Assembly: GCF_001425085.1 (NCBI RefSeq)
Contig: NZ_LMDN01000001.1
Location: forward strand, 22,364-86,363
Length of the DNA: 64,000 bases
Direction of reading: 5' to 3'
DNA from: Leifsonia sp. Root4
GTDB taxonomy: Bacteria > Actinomycetota > Actinomycetes > Actinomycetales > Microbacteriaceae
Below are positions 1 to 8,793 of this stretch, in pieces. Position 1 is the stretch's first letter. The number at the start of each line of letters is the position of its first letter. The position numbers were made by a program, and so were the translations under genes. Under the pieces are notes generated by a model. The model was not told the origin of the DNA. It worked only from the letters and a program-made list of their open reading frames with translations, and did no database searches.

Positions 1-350
1 GGATGTCGAAGCTGCAGCGTCGGCGGATCCGCTCAGGGCTTCGCGTGCGTCGCTGCTCCTTCGTCGCGGCGCCGCTCGCTCGAGCCATCGTGCATATGCA
101 CGCCGGCTCGAGGGAGCAGCCGAGGAACGAGGCCGCCCCCGAAACCCTGAGCGTGTCACCGGATCGAATCGCCCGGGATGTCGAAGCTGCAGCGTCGGCG
201 GATCCGCTCACGGCTTCGCGTGCGTCGCTGCTCCTTCGTCGCGGCGCCGCTCCGAGGAACCAGCGCAGTGCATTCTCACGCTGGCTCGAGGGAGCAGCCG
301 AGGAACGAGGCCGCCCCCGAAGCCCTGAGCATCCAGCGGGCGGGCGGGCG
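1..350 (-). repeat. Dispersed inverted-arm repeat, two tandem copies (cluster R1)
   Basis: Two copies with a 175-base period: the 34-base block that begins at base 2 recurs at base 177. Each copy holds, on the plus strand, the complement of the 'B arm' (from about 32 and 207) followed by the complement of the 'A arm' (ending about 151 and 329). In the first copy the arms flank a perfect palindrome gtgcatatgcac at its centre, so the copy could fold into one long hairpin. The orientation is opposite to the cluster near 39.3 kb. The open frames across it are by-products of the repeat. I see no gene in these 373 bases; the cluster may continue left of the window. Confidence 0.85.
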
Positions 351-373
351 CGGGCGGTGGCGGAGGTGTGGGC

Positions 374-1111
374 TCAGCCCTGCCAGACCTCGGGCAGCGG
401 GGCGGCTGCGGGGTTCACCGCGGAGACGATCTCGTTGAGCACGCGGCTCGTCTGCTTCTCCCCCACCCACAGGTGCTTTCCGCCTTCGACGGCGATGAGT
501 CTGGCCTCTGGCGCGACGGCAAAGCGTTCGCTCGCCTCGACGGGGCGCAGGTAGTCATCGAACTCGGGCACGAGCACAACGAGAGGGACCGTTGCATCCG
601 CCCACGCGGCGAGCTCGGCATCCGTCGCGCGGTGCAACGGCGGCGAGAGGAGGATCGCGCCGTCGATGGCGTGCTCCAGACCGTATTTGATGCTGAGCTC
701 GGTGCCGAAGGACCAGCCGAGCAGCCACGGGTGCGGGAGTCCGCGTTCCGCGACGAACGCCATCGCGGCCGCGACATCGGCGCGCTCGTCGACGCCATCG
801 CCGAATGATCCGTCGCTGGTTCCGCGCGGCGAACTCGTGCCACGCGTGTTGAAGCGCAGCACGGCGATGTCGGCGAGGGCCGGCAGGCGCGCTGCGGACT
901 TGCGCAGGATGTGTGAGTCCATGAAGCCACCGGCCGTCGGCAGTGGGTGCAGCGTCACGAGGGTCGCGACGGGCTGGCGGTCGAGCGGCATGGCCAGTTC
1001 ACCGACGAGCGTCAGGCCGTCGCTGGTGTGCAGCTCGACGTTCTCGCGCTTCGCGGGCAGCTCCATGCCACCGCGGATGGCCGTGCCGGGTGCGATCTCC
1101 GACGTCGTCAT
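374..1111 (-). CDS. Alpha/beta-fold hydrolase (serine hydrolase)
   Basis: A 245-residue cytosolic protein with an alpha/beta-hydrolase layout. The nucleophile elbow GWSFG puts the catalytic serine at about residue 134. An acidic EFDD follows near 184 and GGKHLW places the likely catalytic histidine near 213. The oxyanion region LHPLPTAGG lies near residue 55. The best start is the ATG whose last bases overlap the stop of the upstream small zinc-motif gene (ATGA), which suggests translational coupling. A start four codons earlier is possible. It resembles the 'KANL3/Tex30 or dienelactone-type' hydrolases; the substrate cannot be told. Its 3' end abuts the repeat cluster at the left edge. Confidence 0.8.
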   Translation of the reverse strand: MTTSEIAPGTAIRGGMELPAKRENVELHTSDGLTLVGELAMPLDRQPVATLVTLHPLPTAGGFMDSHILRKSAARLPALADIAVLRFNTRGTSSPRGTSDGSFGDGVDERADVAAAMAFVAERGLPHPWLLGWSFGTELSIKYGLEHAIDGAILLSPPLHRATDAELAAWADATVPLVVLVPEFDDYLRPVEASERFAVAPEARLIAVEGGKHLWVGEKQTSRVLNEIVSAVNPAAAPLPEVWQG

Positions 1112-1407
1112 TTGAGCCTCCAACAGTGGTTGTGCCAGTGCCGGCGATCTGCCAGCGCTGCCTCGTCGCCCATCATGGCGTCAGCGCGCCATGCCACGAC
1201 GTGGGCGATGCCGGGAGCGATGTCGAGGCGGCACCCCGGGCAGATGTAGCGCTTGCCGGACTGCGAACCGGTGACCGGTTGCACGAACCACTCCCCGTCA
1301 CGCTTGTTCTCCGTGCGTTTCCAGCCGGCGAGGAGCCGACCCAGTCCGTTCTCATCGTCGTCCGGCTGCTCCGAGGCGCGGCGCGAAGGGCGATTGTTGC
1401 GGGGCAT
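1108..1407 (-). CDS. Conserved small protein with CxxC...HxHxxC motif
   Basis: A 99-residue protein of unknown function. The N-terminal third is basic and polar (many Arg, Asn, Asp). The C-terminal half carries CPGC at about residues 59-62, a histidine at HVV and a terminal HWHNHC, a set of ligands that could bind one zinc ion. Similar short proteins next to hydrolase genes are known in Actinobacteria, often mislabelled 'ATP/GTP-binding'; no nucleotide-binding motif is visible here. It overlaps the downstream hydrolase gene by four bases, so the two are probably co-translated. Confidence 0.65.
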   Translation of the reverse strand: MPRNNRPSRRASEQPDDDENGLGRLLAGWKRTENKRDGEWFVQPVTGSQSGKRYICPGCRLDIAPGIAHVVAWRADAMMGDEAALADRRHWHNHCWRLK

Positions 1408-1432
1408 TCTTCCATTCTAGGCAGCGATGCGC

Positions 1433-2095
1433 CTAGTACCAGCCGGCGTCCTCCGAGTGAGCCCACGCACCGCACGGCGTGCCGTAGCGGCCGCCGATGT
1501 AGCCGAGTCCCCACTCGATCTGTGTGCCGGCGTTGGTCTCCCAGTCCGATCCTGCCGAGCTCATCTTGGAGCCGGGCAGGGACTGCGGGATGCCGTACGC
1601 ACCGCTGGACGCGTTGTACGCGTTCACACGCCAACCGGATTCGCGGCTCCACAGCGCGACCAGGCAGTCGAACTCGCTCGAACCCCAACCCCGCGCGGCC
1701 ACGGCATCCTGGGCGTAGGCCTGAGCGGATCCCGGGTCGGGGGAAATGGCCGGAGGCGCCCAGCCCGCGCTGGAAGCCGTCTCGACGACGGGTGGTGGTG
1801 GCGGCGGGGCGGGAGCCTCGGCCGAGAAGCTGTCGTGCACGATCGTCGTCTTGTAGTCGCCGGCGACGGAGACGGCCTGCGCCGGCTGACCGCCGAAGCG
1901 GTCGCCGAGCTGGAAGTACGGAGACGCGACGGCGCCGGAGTACGGGTCGACGATGTTGACCAGAACGAACGCGGCAGCCGCGGTGAAGGCGAAGGTGAAC
2001 AGCGCTGCACGCCCACGGGTTCGGGGTCTGCGGTACGGCACCGCGACCGCAACAGCGGTGCGAACGGGCTCAATGGTGCCGGAATGTCTACCCAC
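1433..2095 (-). CDS. Membrane-anchored lytic transglycosylase-like protein
   Basis: A 220-residue protein with a basic N-terminus, one hydrophobic segment at about residues 31-48 that would be a signal anchor, a proline-rich linker (about 95-103) and a C-terminal lysozyme-fold domain. The domain shows WSRESGW with the likely catalytic Glu152, then NASSGAYGIPQ, TQIEWGLGYI and RYGTPCGAW, the pattern of actinobacterial SLT-type cell-wall enzymes. It would cut peptidoglycan outside the membrane. The start is a GTG preceded by AGGA. The gene stands alone on the minus strand downstream of the DivIVA-like gene. Confidence 0.75.
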   Translation of the reverse strand: MGRHSGTIEPVRTAVAVAVPYRRPRTRGRAALFTFAFTAAAAFVLVNIVDPYSGAVASPYFQLGDRFGGQPAQAVSVAGDYKTTIVHDSFSAEAPAPPPPPPVVETASSAGWAPPAISPDPGSAQAYAQDAVAARGWGSSEFDCLVALWSRESGWRVNAYNASSGAYGIPQSLPGSKMSSAGSDWETNAGTQIEWGLGYIGGRYGTPCGAWAHSEDAGWY

Positions 2096-2152
2096 GATTC
2101 CTCGATGCTATCGGAGAACCGCGGAGCGGAGTGGGAGCAGTCACGGTGTGGC

Positions 2153-2704
2153 TCAGCGAACGGCCAACATCACGTCGACGACGGCGTCGAGGACGATGTC
2201 GACCTGCACCTCGCGGTATCCCCCGCGCTGTGGGCGGAACACGACGGTGCGGACATCGTCGACGGTGATCGGCGTGCCCTTCTCGAAGTACGAGGCCAGG
2301 CGACCGGTGAAGCGGTCGACATCGTCGACGCTGTAGCCGGTGGTCAGGAAACTGACGCGCTGGAAGCGGTGCTTGGCCGGGCGCGCGATCCGGTTCAGGA
2401 TCTCCTGCGCACTGGTGCGGGCCTCCTGGAACCAGGCGGCATCACCCATCGACTGGGCGGCCTGGTCACGCTCACGCGCGGCGAAGGCGTCCTCGAGCCG
2501 CTCGAGCGCGGCGTCGACGTGTGCGGTCGAGTAGCCGTTCTTCTGCATGCCGAATGCGGTGCGACGGATGCCGTCGGCCGTCAGAACAGTGCCGGCAGGG
2601 GCTGTGCCGTCATAGACGGCACGCGCTGTGCGCAGAAACTCCTCGACCTGTTCGATCTTGTAGCCGAGTTTCGGGCGGCGTGCCCGGGGAAAGGTCGTAC
2701 TCAC
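2153..2704 (-). CDS. DivIVA-domain repeat protein
   Basis: A 183-residue protein built from four copies of a short DivIVA-like motif, a GY followed by a hydrophobic pattern with VD or VE: residues 14-26 (LGYKIEQVEEFL), 57-75, 123-142 and 162-182. In DivIVA and Wag31 one such N-terminal motif senses curved membrane, while long coiled coils drive assembly. Here there is no long coiled coil. Small proteins of this sort sit beside cdsA in many Microbacteriaceae. A role in polar growth or septation is inference. It follows cdsA on the same strand after 67 bases. Confidence 0.7.
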   Translation of the reverse strand: MSTTFPRARRPKLGYKIEQVEEFLRTARAVYDGTAPAGTVLTADGIRRTAFGMQKNGYSTAHVDAALERLEDAFAARERDQAAQSMGDAAWFQEARTSAQEILNRIARPAKHRFQRVSFLTTGYSVDDVDRFTGRLASYFEKGTPITVDDVRTVVFRPQRGGYREVQVDIVLDAVVDVMLAVR

Positions 2705-2771
2705 CGATCTCTTCTCCTCAATCTGTGCGCCGGTTCGGCGACTGTGGGTGCGGCGATGCAGTGGGCGGTCA

Positions 2772-3791
2772 TCACGCGAAAATCAGGTAGAACACGAAGG
2801 CAACCGCCGCCGACGGCAGGATCGAATCCAGTCGGTCGAGGAAGCCGCCGTGCCCCGGAAGCCAGGAGCTCATGTCCTTGATGCCGATGTCGCGCTTGAT
2901 CAGCGACTCGGCGAGATCGCCGAGGGTGGCGCTGAGCAGGATGGCGACACCGAAGATGAGCCCGAACCACCACGGCTGATCGAGCATGAAGAGCCCGAGC
3001 AGCACACCGGCGACGATCGTCGCGACGGCGGCGCCCGCGAAACCCTCCCAGGTCTTCTTCGGGCTGATGACGGGTGCCATCGGGTGCTTGCCGAACATCA
3101 GGCCACTGGCGTACGCACCGGTGTCCGCGGCGATCACGACGATCAGGAAGGCGAGCGTCCACCACTCGCCACCGTCTTGGCCGACGAGCACCACGGCGAA
3201 ACTGGCCAGGAAGGTGACGTAGATCTGCACGAAAACCGCTGCGCCCAGATCGGGCAGCACGGCTGACGCCGGGGTGCGCAGGCGCGCGTTCGCCTGTTCG
3301 CCCAGTCTCCAGAGCACCACGAAGAGTGTTCCGAGCATGATCGACACCCACTGGCCGGCCGCTCCGCCGTAGAACGCGGCAGGAACGACGGCGACGGCGG
3401 CGATGACCGTGGGAACGCGCGGAACGCGGAAACCTCCAAGGCGCAGCGCGGAGGCGAACTCGTAGCTGGCGAAGAGCACGAGCACAGCGGCGAAGATCAT
3501 GAAGATCTCTTTGACGACGATCAGGCTGAACACCGTGACCGCGCCGAGCGCGAGACCGATGAGTATCGCCAGCACGAGGTTGCGGCCGGTGCGCGCCTTG
3601 ATGCGCTCGTTTGTGGCATCCAGATGCGCCCGCGCCTCGTCGAAGCCTCGCTCGATGTCGGCTCTCGTGGCGTGCGCCTGCGCGCGCAGTTCGGCCTTGG
3701 TGGCCTTCATCTGCGCGCGCAACTCGGCTTTCGCCCCTCGACCCTGCATCTCGCCATCAGGCGTCGGGTCGGCATCCGGAACTTTCTGCAT
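2772..3791 (-). CDS. cdsA: Phosphatidate cytidylyltransferase
   Basis: Makes CDP-diacylglycerol from phosphatidic acid and CTP, the branch point for phosphatidylglycerol, cardiolipin and phosphatidylinositol. The 339-residue protein has about eight membrane segments from residue 71 on. SPKKTWEG (243-250), GDLAES (291) and LPGHGGFLDRLDS (311-323) form the family signature at the C-terminus. An unusual charged N-terminal extension of about 70 residues precedes the membrane part and contains a duplicated block (KAELRAQMKAT and KAELRAQAHAT). The gene follows frr by nine bases, the usual pyrH-frr-cdsA order. Confidence 0.95.
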   Translation of the reverse strand: MQKVPDADPTPDGEMQGRGAKAELRAQMKATKAELRAQAHATRADIERGFDEARAHLDATNERIKARTGRNLVLAILIGLALGAVTVFSLIVVKEIFMIFAAVLVLFASYEFASALRLGGFRVPRVPTVIAAVAVVPAAFYGGAAGQWVSIMLGTLFVVLWRLGEQANARLRTPASAVLPDLGAAVFVQIYVTFLASFAVVLVGQDGGEWWTLAFLIVVIAADTGAYASGLMFGKHPMAPVISPKKTWEGFAGAAVATIVAGVLLGLFMLDQPWWFGLIFGVAILLSATLGDLAESLIKRDIGIKDMSSWLPGHGGFLDRLDSILPSAAVAFVFYLIFA

Positions 3792-3800
3792 GGGAAGCCC

Positions 3801-4355
3801 CTAGACCTCGAGCAGTTCGGCTTCCTTGCGCTTCAGAGCGTCGTCGATGGCGTCGACGTGGCTCTTCGTCACGGCCTCGAGCTCCTTCTCGCCACGTGCG
3901 ACCTCGTCGTCTCCGACCTCGCTCTTCAGCGCGTCGAGCTCGTCCTTGGCCTTGCGACGGATGTTGCGCACGGCAACCTTGGCGTCTTCCGCCTTGGTGC
4001 GCACGATCTTGACGAACTCCTTGCGGCGTTCCTCGGTGAGCTCGGGAAGTGTCACCCGGATGACGTTGCCATCGTTGGAGGGGTTCGCACCCAGGTTCGG
4101 GGCGTTGCGCAGGGCCTGCTCGATGTCGCGCAGCGCGCCCTTGTCGTAGGGGGTCACGAGAAGCGTGCGGGCTTCGGGGTTCGCCAGAGAGGCCAGCTGT
4201 GCCAGCGGGGTCGGCGTTCCGTAGTAGTCGACCATGATCTTCTGGAAGAGCTGAGGGTTGGCACGCCCGGTACGGATGCTGGAGAAGTCGTCCTTGGCGA
4301 CCTCAACAGCTTTGCTCATACGGGTGGCGGCATCGGACAGGGCATCCGCGATCAC
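3801..4355 (-). CDS. frr: Ribosome recycling factor
   Basis: With EF-G, RRF splits the post-termination ribosome so that subunits can be reused. The sequence is full length at 184 residues and carries the family pattern [24 protein letters not shown], and a C-terminal helical region rich in charged residues. The start is a GTG; AAGGAG lies seven bases upstream and the family N-terminus ([12 protein letters not shown]) begins right after it, which decides it against a longer frame reaching 4502. It is co-directional with pyrH upstream and cdsA downstream. Confidence 0.96.
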   Translation of the reverse strand: MIADALSDAATRMSKAVEVAKDDFSSIRTGRANPQLFQKIMVDYYGTPTPLAQLASLANPEARTLLVTPYDKGALRDIEQALRNAPNLGANPSNDGNVIRVTLPELTEERRKEFVKIVRTKAEDAKVAVRNIRRKAKDELDALKSEVGDDEVARGEKELEAVTKSHVDAIDDALKRKEAELLEV

Positions 4356-4396
4356 GGCGACTCCTTCAGGTAATGGTGGTTCAAGCTTAGTTGTTG

Positions 4397-5113
4397 TCAG
4401 TTGCTGACGATGGTGCCGAGGTCGGCACCGAGGATGGCGGCGGTGACGTTGCCCTCCGGCGCCATTCCGAATACCTGCATCGGCATTCCGTTGTCCATGC
4501 ACAGGCTGAACGCCGTCGAGTCGACCACCTTGAGACCGCTCTGCAGCGCCTCCTGGTAGGTGATGCGGTCGATCTTGTGCGCGTCGGGGTTCGTGCGGGG
4601 GTCGTCGGAGTAGACGCCGTCGACGCCGTTCTTGGCCACGAGCACGATCTCTGCGTCGATCTCGAGGGCGCGCTGGGCGGCCACGGTGTCGGTCGAGAAG
4701 TAGGGCAGACCGGCGCCGGCACCGAAGATGACGACACGGCCCTTCTCCAGGTGGCGCTCCGCGCGGCGCGGGATGTACTGCTCGGCGACCTGGGTCATCG
4801 AGATCGCGGACTGCACGCGGGTCTCCGCGCCGGCCTGCTCCAGGAAGTCCTGCAACGCGAGGGCGTTCATGACGGTTCCGAGCATGCCCATGTAGTCGGC
4901 GCGCCCACGGTCCATGCCGCGCTGAGAGAGTTCTGCTCCGCGGAAGAAGTTTCCACCACCGACGACGATGGCGACCTCGACGGATTTCGCGGCCTCTGCG
5001 ATCTCGCGGGCGAGCCCGCTGACGACATCCGGGTTCACGCCCAGAGAACCGCCGCCGAATGCCTCACCCGAGAGCTTGAGAAGAACCCTGCGCTTCTTTT
5101 CCGTCGTTGTCAT
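4397..5113 (-). CDS. pyrH: UMP kinase
   Basis: Phosphorylates UMP to UDP with ATP; bacterial UMP kinases are hexamers of the amino-acid-kinase fold, regulated by GTP and UTP. The 238 residues include [11 protein letters not shown] near residue 11, the glycine loop [10 protein letters not shown] (51-59), and the [14 protein letters not shown] region typical of PyrH. It sits between a terminator-like hairpin downstream of tsf and frr, 41 bases upstream of the frr start, so pyrH-frr-cdsA may form its own unit or be read through from tsf. Confidence 0.96.
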   Translation of the reverse strand: MTTTEKKRRVLLKLSGEAFGGGSLGVNPDVVSGLAREIAEAAKSVEVAIVVGGGNFFRGAELSQRGMDRGRADYMGMLGTVMNALALQDFLEQAGAETRVQSAISMTQVAEQYIPRRAERHLEKGRVVIFGAGAGLPYFSTDTVAAQRALEIDAEIVLVAKNGVDGVYSDDPRTNPDAHKIDRITYQEALQSGLKVVDSTAFSLCMDNGMPMQVFGMAPEGNVTAAILGADLGTIVSN

Positions 5114-5175
5114 TCGAGTGGATCCTTCCAGAGGGGTTTTCTAAAACTTAGTCGTTGCGCTGTGCCAGTGCACAG

Positions 5176-5211
5176 AAAAGGAGTCCGGACCACAATGTGA
5201 TCCGGACTCCT
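5176..5211 (-). terminator. Hairpin terminator between tsf and pyrH
   Basis: On the minus strand a stem of ten to eleven perfect pairs (ggagtccgga with tccggactcc), extended by three inner pairs, is followed by CTTTTCTG. It begins 11 bases after the tsf stop. This fits an intrinsic terminator that ends rpsB-tsf transcription or attenuates it ahead of pyrH. Confidence 0.8.
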
Positions 5212-5221
5212 CCATGGCGTA

Positions 5222-6049
5222 TTAGGCGCCGGCCTTGAAACGGGCGAAGCCCGTGATGTTCAGACCGGAGTCCTCGACAACCTTCTTGACCTGGATCTTG
5301 CTGTCGCGAGCGTAGTCCTGCTCGAGAAGCGCGACCTGCTTGAAGAACGCGGTGAGGCGGCCTTCAACGATCTTCGGGAGAGCCGCTTCCGGCTTGCCCT
5401 CGTTGCGGCTGATCTCGGTGACGATCTCGCGCTCCTTCTCGACGATGTCGGTCGGAACCTCGTCGCGAGTCAGGTACTGCGGGTCGAACATCGCGATGTG
5501 CTGAGCGATCGCACGAGCGGTCTCGGCGTCGTCACCGCTGTAGGAGACGACAACACCGATCTGCGGCGGCAGGTCCTTGGACGTGCGGTGCAGGTAGACG
5601 GCAACAGCGTCGCCGGTGAGGGCTGCGACGCGGCGCAGCTCCACCTTCTCGCCGAGCGTTGCGGCCTGCTGGTCGATCAGGTCGGCAACGGTGGAACCGT
5701 CGACCGGAGCCGCGAGGCCCTCTTCGACGGTCGTGGCGCCCGCGGCTGCAACAGCCTCGAGGACCTGCTCGGACAGCGCGATGAACTTGTCGTTCTTCGC
5801 AACGAAGTCGGTCTCGCAGGCGAGCTCGATCATCGTGACAGCGCCCGGCGTCTCCTTGACGGCGATGAGGCCCTCGCTGGTGGAACGGTCGGCACGCTTG
5901 GCGTTGCCCTTTGCGCCCTTGAGACGGAGGATCTCGGTCGCCTTCGCGACGTCGCCGTCTGCCTCAACCAGAGCGTTCTTGGTGTCGGTCATGCCGGTAC
6001 CGAGCTGCTCGCGCAGCGCCTTCAGGTCGGCAATGTTGAAGTTAGCCAT
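5222..6049 (-). CDS. tsf: Elongation factor Ts
   Basis: Nucleotide exchange factor that reloads EF-Tu with GTP. The 275-residue protein starts with the UBA-like domain (ADLKALREQLGTGMTD, then the NALVEADGD helix) and contains the signature ELACETDFVAKN at about residues 76-86, whose DFV residues push into EF-Tu. Length is normal for Actinobacteria. It lies 11 bases after rpsB on the same strand, the universal rpsB-tsf pair, and is followed by a terminator-like hairpin. Confidence 0.97.
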   Translation of the reverse strand: MANFNIADLKALREQLGTGMTDTKNALVEADGDVAKATEILRLKGAKGNAKRADRSTSEGLIAVKETPGAVTMIELACETDFVAKNDKFIALSEQVLEAVAAAGATTVEEGLAAPVDGSTVADLIDQQAATLGEKVELRRVAALTGDAVAVYLHRTSKDLPPQIGVVVSYSGDDAETARAIAQHIAMFDPQYLTRDEVPTDIVEKEREIVTEISRNEGKPEAALPKIVEGRLTAFFKQVALLEQDYARDSKIQVKKVVEDSGLNITGFARFKAGA

Positions 6050-6060
6050 CCGGAAATCCC

Positions 6061-6978
6061 TTACTTGGTCTCGGCGGCTGCGTCTTCCGCAGCAACCTCG
6101 GCGACGACAGCGGCAACTTCGCCCTCGACGAAGTCGGCTTCGACGGCGGCAAGTGCGACGTCGGCAACCTTCTCGGTCTCGGCGGAGGACTGCGCAGGAG
6201 TGGTCTCGTCTGCAGCGGTCTCAGAAGCCTGGAGAAGCTCGGCTTCCCATGCGGCGAGAGGCTCAACCTCTGCACCCTCTTCGGGCTTCTGGTGGCGCTG
6301 GATCAGGCCCTCGGCTGCTGCGTCGGCGATGATGCGCGTGAGCAGACCGACGGAGCGGATGGCGTCGTCGTTGCCCGGGATCGGGTACTGGACTTCGTCC
6401 GGGTCGCAGTTGGTGTCAAGGATGCCGATGACGGGGATGCCGAGCTTGCGCGCCTCGTCAATGGCGAGGTGCTCCTTCTTGGTGTCGACAACCCAGAGAG
6501 CCGAAGGCGTCTTGGTCAGGTTGCGGATACCACCGAGCGACTTGTGCAGCTTGGCGAGCTCGCGCTTCTTGATCAGGAGTTCCTTCTTGGTGAAACCCTT
6601 GGTGGTGTCGTCGAAGTCGAGCTCCTCGAGCTCCTTCATACGAGCGAGGCGCTTGCTGACCGTCTGGAAGTTGGTGAGCAGACCGCCGAGCCAACGCTGG
6701 TTGACGTAGGGCTGGCCGACGCGCTGAGCCTGCTCGGCGATGGAGCCCTGAGCCTGCTTCTTGGTTCCGACGAAGAGGATGGTGCCACCGTGGGCAACCG
6801 TCTCCTTGACGTAGTCATAGGTGCGGTCGATGTAGGTGAGCGACTGCTGGAGGTCGATGATGTGGCTGCCCGAGCGCTCCGTGAGGATGAAGCGCTTCAT
6901 CTTCGGGTTCCAACGGCGGGTCTGGTGCCCGAAGTGCACGCCGCTGTCGAGCAGCTGGCGAATAGTTACGACGGCCAT
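6061..6978 (-). CDS. rpsB: Small ribosomal subunit protein uS2
   Basis: Ribosomal protein S2 of the 30S head-body junction. The 305 residues begin with [19 protein letters not shown] and include [22 protein letters not shown] and [19 protein letters not shown], all family hallmarks. After about residue 245 there is an extended Ala/Glu-rich acidic tail of roughly 55 residues, longer than in most bacteria though such tails are common in Actinobacteria. First gene of the rpsB-tsf pair. The 282 bases upstream hold its leader and a weak promoter candidate. Confidence 0.97.
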   Translation of the reverse strand: MAVVTIRQLLDSGVHFGHQTRRWNPKMKRFILTERSGSHIIDLQQSLTYIDRTYDYVKETVAHGGTILFVGTKKQAQGSIAEQAQRVGQPYVNQRWLGGLLTNFQTVSKRLARMKELEELDFDDTTKGFTKKELLIKKRELAKLHKSLGGIRNLTKTPSALWVVDTKKEHLAIDEARKLGIPVIGILDTNCDPDEVQYPIPGNDDAIRSVGLLTRIIADAAAEGLIQRHQKPEEGAEVEPLAAWEAELLQASETAADETTPAQSSAETEKVADVALAAVEADFVEGEVAAVVAEVAAEDAAAETK

Positions 6979-7133
6979 GAGGCGGTCTCCTTGTTCTCGG
7001 TTTCAGCGATGATCGGTCGATCACCGCTCCTGGTGCCCAGCACACGACCGACCCGCTTCTCACGAAGTAAGGACCGAAGGGAAGTGTTGCCTGATGGGCA
7101 CGCGTAGTCAGCGCACACAGCACTGCTCACGAA

Positions 7134-7163
7134 AGTCTAACAGCTCCGCGCGCCCTCACTTGC
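7134..7163 (-). promoter_or_regulatory. Possible rpsB promoter (-10 region)
   Basis: On the minus strand TAGACT, a TAnnnT-type -10 box, lies about 155 bases upstream of the rpsB start. The -35 region at the usual distance (around GCAAGT) is a poor match. A long leader would be typical for an autoregulated ribosomal operon. This is a weak call based on one hexamer. Confidence 0.25.
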
Positions 7164-7260
7164 AGCACGGCTCTTGTGCACATCGTGCTGGCTCAACGGG
7201 GTTTTCCACCGTTCTCAGAAGGAACAGCGCGGTTCACGCGCCGGCCGGCACGCTGGATCC

Positions 7261-7821
7261 ATGACGATGATCGGCTGCCGCACGCTGCTCGGCTCACTCT
7301 GCGCCGCGACCGCCGCGGTGGCGCTGCTCGCCGGAACCGCTGCGAGCAGCGCTGCGGAGAAGGGCGGCCCTGCTCAGACCAGCACTGCAGACACGAGCTC
7401 CGCGGATGCCGGCGGCGACTGGAGCTGGCCGCTGGCCGCGCCCCGCGCCGTGCTGCGGCCCTTCCAGGCACCAGCCACCCGGTACAGCGCCGGCCACCGC
7501 GGCATCGACATCGAGGCCGATGCCGGTACCGAACTGTTCGCGCCGGCCGACGGCGTCGTGCACTTCTCGGGGCGCGTGGTCGACCGCTCCGTTCTCTCAA
7601 TTCGGCACAACAGCGATCTGCTGAGCTCCTATGAGCCCATCGACAGTTCCCTCGCCGCCGGTGATCCGGTCGTGCGCGGCCAGAGCATCGGCGTCGTCGC
7701 GCACGGAGGGCACTGCGACGGCGGCTGCATGCACTTCGGGGTGCGCCTGCACGGCGAGTACGTCTCGCCGATGCTGCTCTTCGGCGGCATCCCGCGCGCG
7801 GTGCTGCTGCCGCTCGGCTGA
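7261..7821 (+). CDS. Secreted M23-family peptidase-like protein
   Basis: A 186-residue protein with a signal peptide (hydrophobic core about residues 8-24, small residues ASSAAE near the cleavage point) and an M23/LytM domain. HRGIDIEAD gives the HxxxD zinc ligands and GGCMHFGVR the last ligand region. The usual HxH is CxH here, a substitution also known in other actinobacterial members, so whether it cuts peptidoglycan or only binds it is open. The ATG at 7261 starts directly before the signal peptide; a longer frame from 7174 would place 29 unlikely residues in front. It stands alone on the plus strand, between rpsB (divergent) and xerC (convergent). Confidence 0.75.
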   Translation: MTMIGCRTLLGSLCAATAAVALLAGTAASSAAEKGGPAQTSTADTSSADAGGDWSWPLAAPRAVLRPFQAPATRYSAGHRGIDIEADAGTELFAPADGVVHFSGRVVDRSVLSIRHNSDLLSSYEPIDSSLAAGDPVVRGQSIGVVAHGGHCDGGCMHFGVRLHGEYVSPMLLFGGIPRAVLLPLG

Positions 7822-7860
7822 GACAGGCCCGCTCAGGCAGCCCCGCTCGGTCAGTGCCGC

Positions 7861-8793
7861 TCAGGCCCGGGGGTGTGCGGTGCGGTAGCTCTCCTTGAGG
7901 CGTTCCGTCGAGACGTGCGTGTAGATCTGCGTCGTGCCGAGGCTGGCGTGCCCGAGCAGCTCCTGCACTGCGCGCAGGTCCGCTCCCCCGTCGAGCAGGT
8001 GGGTTGCGGCGGTGTGGCGGAGCGCGTGCGGGCCCGACGGCCCGCCGCCCGGCATCTCGGCCAGGAGCCGCGCAACGAGGGAGTACACGGCCCGGGTGCC
8101 GAGCCGGCCACCCCGCGCGCCGATGAACAAGGCCTTCGCCGACGCGCCCGCTCCGCGGGACAGCAGGGCCGGCCGGCCGCTGCTCAGGTAGCCGCTCAGA
8201 GCAGAGAGGGCGGGCACGCCGAACGGCACCACCCGTTCCTTGCCACCCTTGCCGACGACACGCACGGTGAGCCGGTCCAGATCGAGCGCGTCGACGTCGA
8301 GCCCGACCAGCTCGGAGACACGCAGCGCCGAGGCGTAGAGCAGCTCGATCACGGCGACATCGCGCAGCGCAAGCGGCCGCTGATCCGGGTCTGCCGCCGC
8401 CGCCCGTGCGGCGAGCCCGGCCAGGATCTCGCTCATCTGTGTCTCTGCCATGACACGCGGCAGGGCACGGCCCGGTTTGGGCGCCCGCAAGCGGATCCCC
8501 GGATCGTGCTCGGCCTCGCCGGTTCGCGCGAGCCAGGCCGTGAATCCTCGGGCCGACGCCGCATGTCTGGCGATGCTGGCGCGGGCCAGCCCCGCCTCGG
8601 TTCCCGCCCACAGCCAGTCCCGCAGCAGCTCCAGGTCGATGGCGGTCGCCTCGGAAATGCCCCGGCTCTCGGCAAAGCCGGCCAGGGCGCCAAGGTCTCG
8701 CCGATAGGCCCGCTCGGTGTTGGGCGAGAAGCCGCGCTCGACCCGGAGGTAGAGGGCGTAGCGCTCGATCGCCGCGTCGAAACCGGCGCTCAC
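7861..8793 (-). CDS. xerC: Tyrosine recombinase XerC
   Basis: Site-specific recombinase that resolves chromosome dimers at dif. The 310-residue protein has an N-terminal SAM-like core-binding domain ([16 protein letters not shown] near residue 19) and a C-terminal catalytic domain with the full set of residues: Arg158 in ASALRVSEL, a lysine in GKGGKE (181-186), His256 and Arg259 in [12 protein letters not shown], His282 in GHASLGTT and the nucleophile Tyr291. The start is a GTG overlapping the stop of the upstream phosphoesterase gene (GTGA). Its place near dprA and rnhB is the usual chromosomal one, not that of a phage integrase. Confidence 0.92.
   Translation of the reverse strand: MSAGFDAAIERYALYLRVERGFSPNTERAYRRDLGALAGFAESRGISEATAIDLELLRDWLWAGTEAGLARASIARHAASARGFTAWLARTGEAEHDPGIRLRAPKPGRALPRVMAETQMSEILAGLAARAAAADPDQRPLALRDVAVIELLYASALRVSELVGLDVDALDLDRLTVRVVGKGGKERVVPFGVPALSALSGYLSSGRPALLSRGAGASAKALFIGARGGRLGTRAVYSLVARLLAEMPGGGPSGPHALRHTAATHLLDGGADLRAVQELLGHASLGTTQIYTHVSTERLKESYRTAHPRA

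Noticed and set aside
7861-8793. Phage or plasmid integrase marking an island edge
   Set aside because: Length, motifs and position next to rnhB/comM/dprA are those of housekeeping XerC. No attachment-site duplication or tRNA is present.
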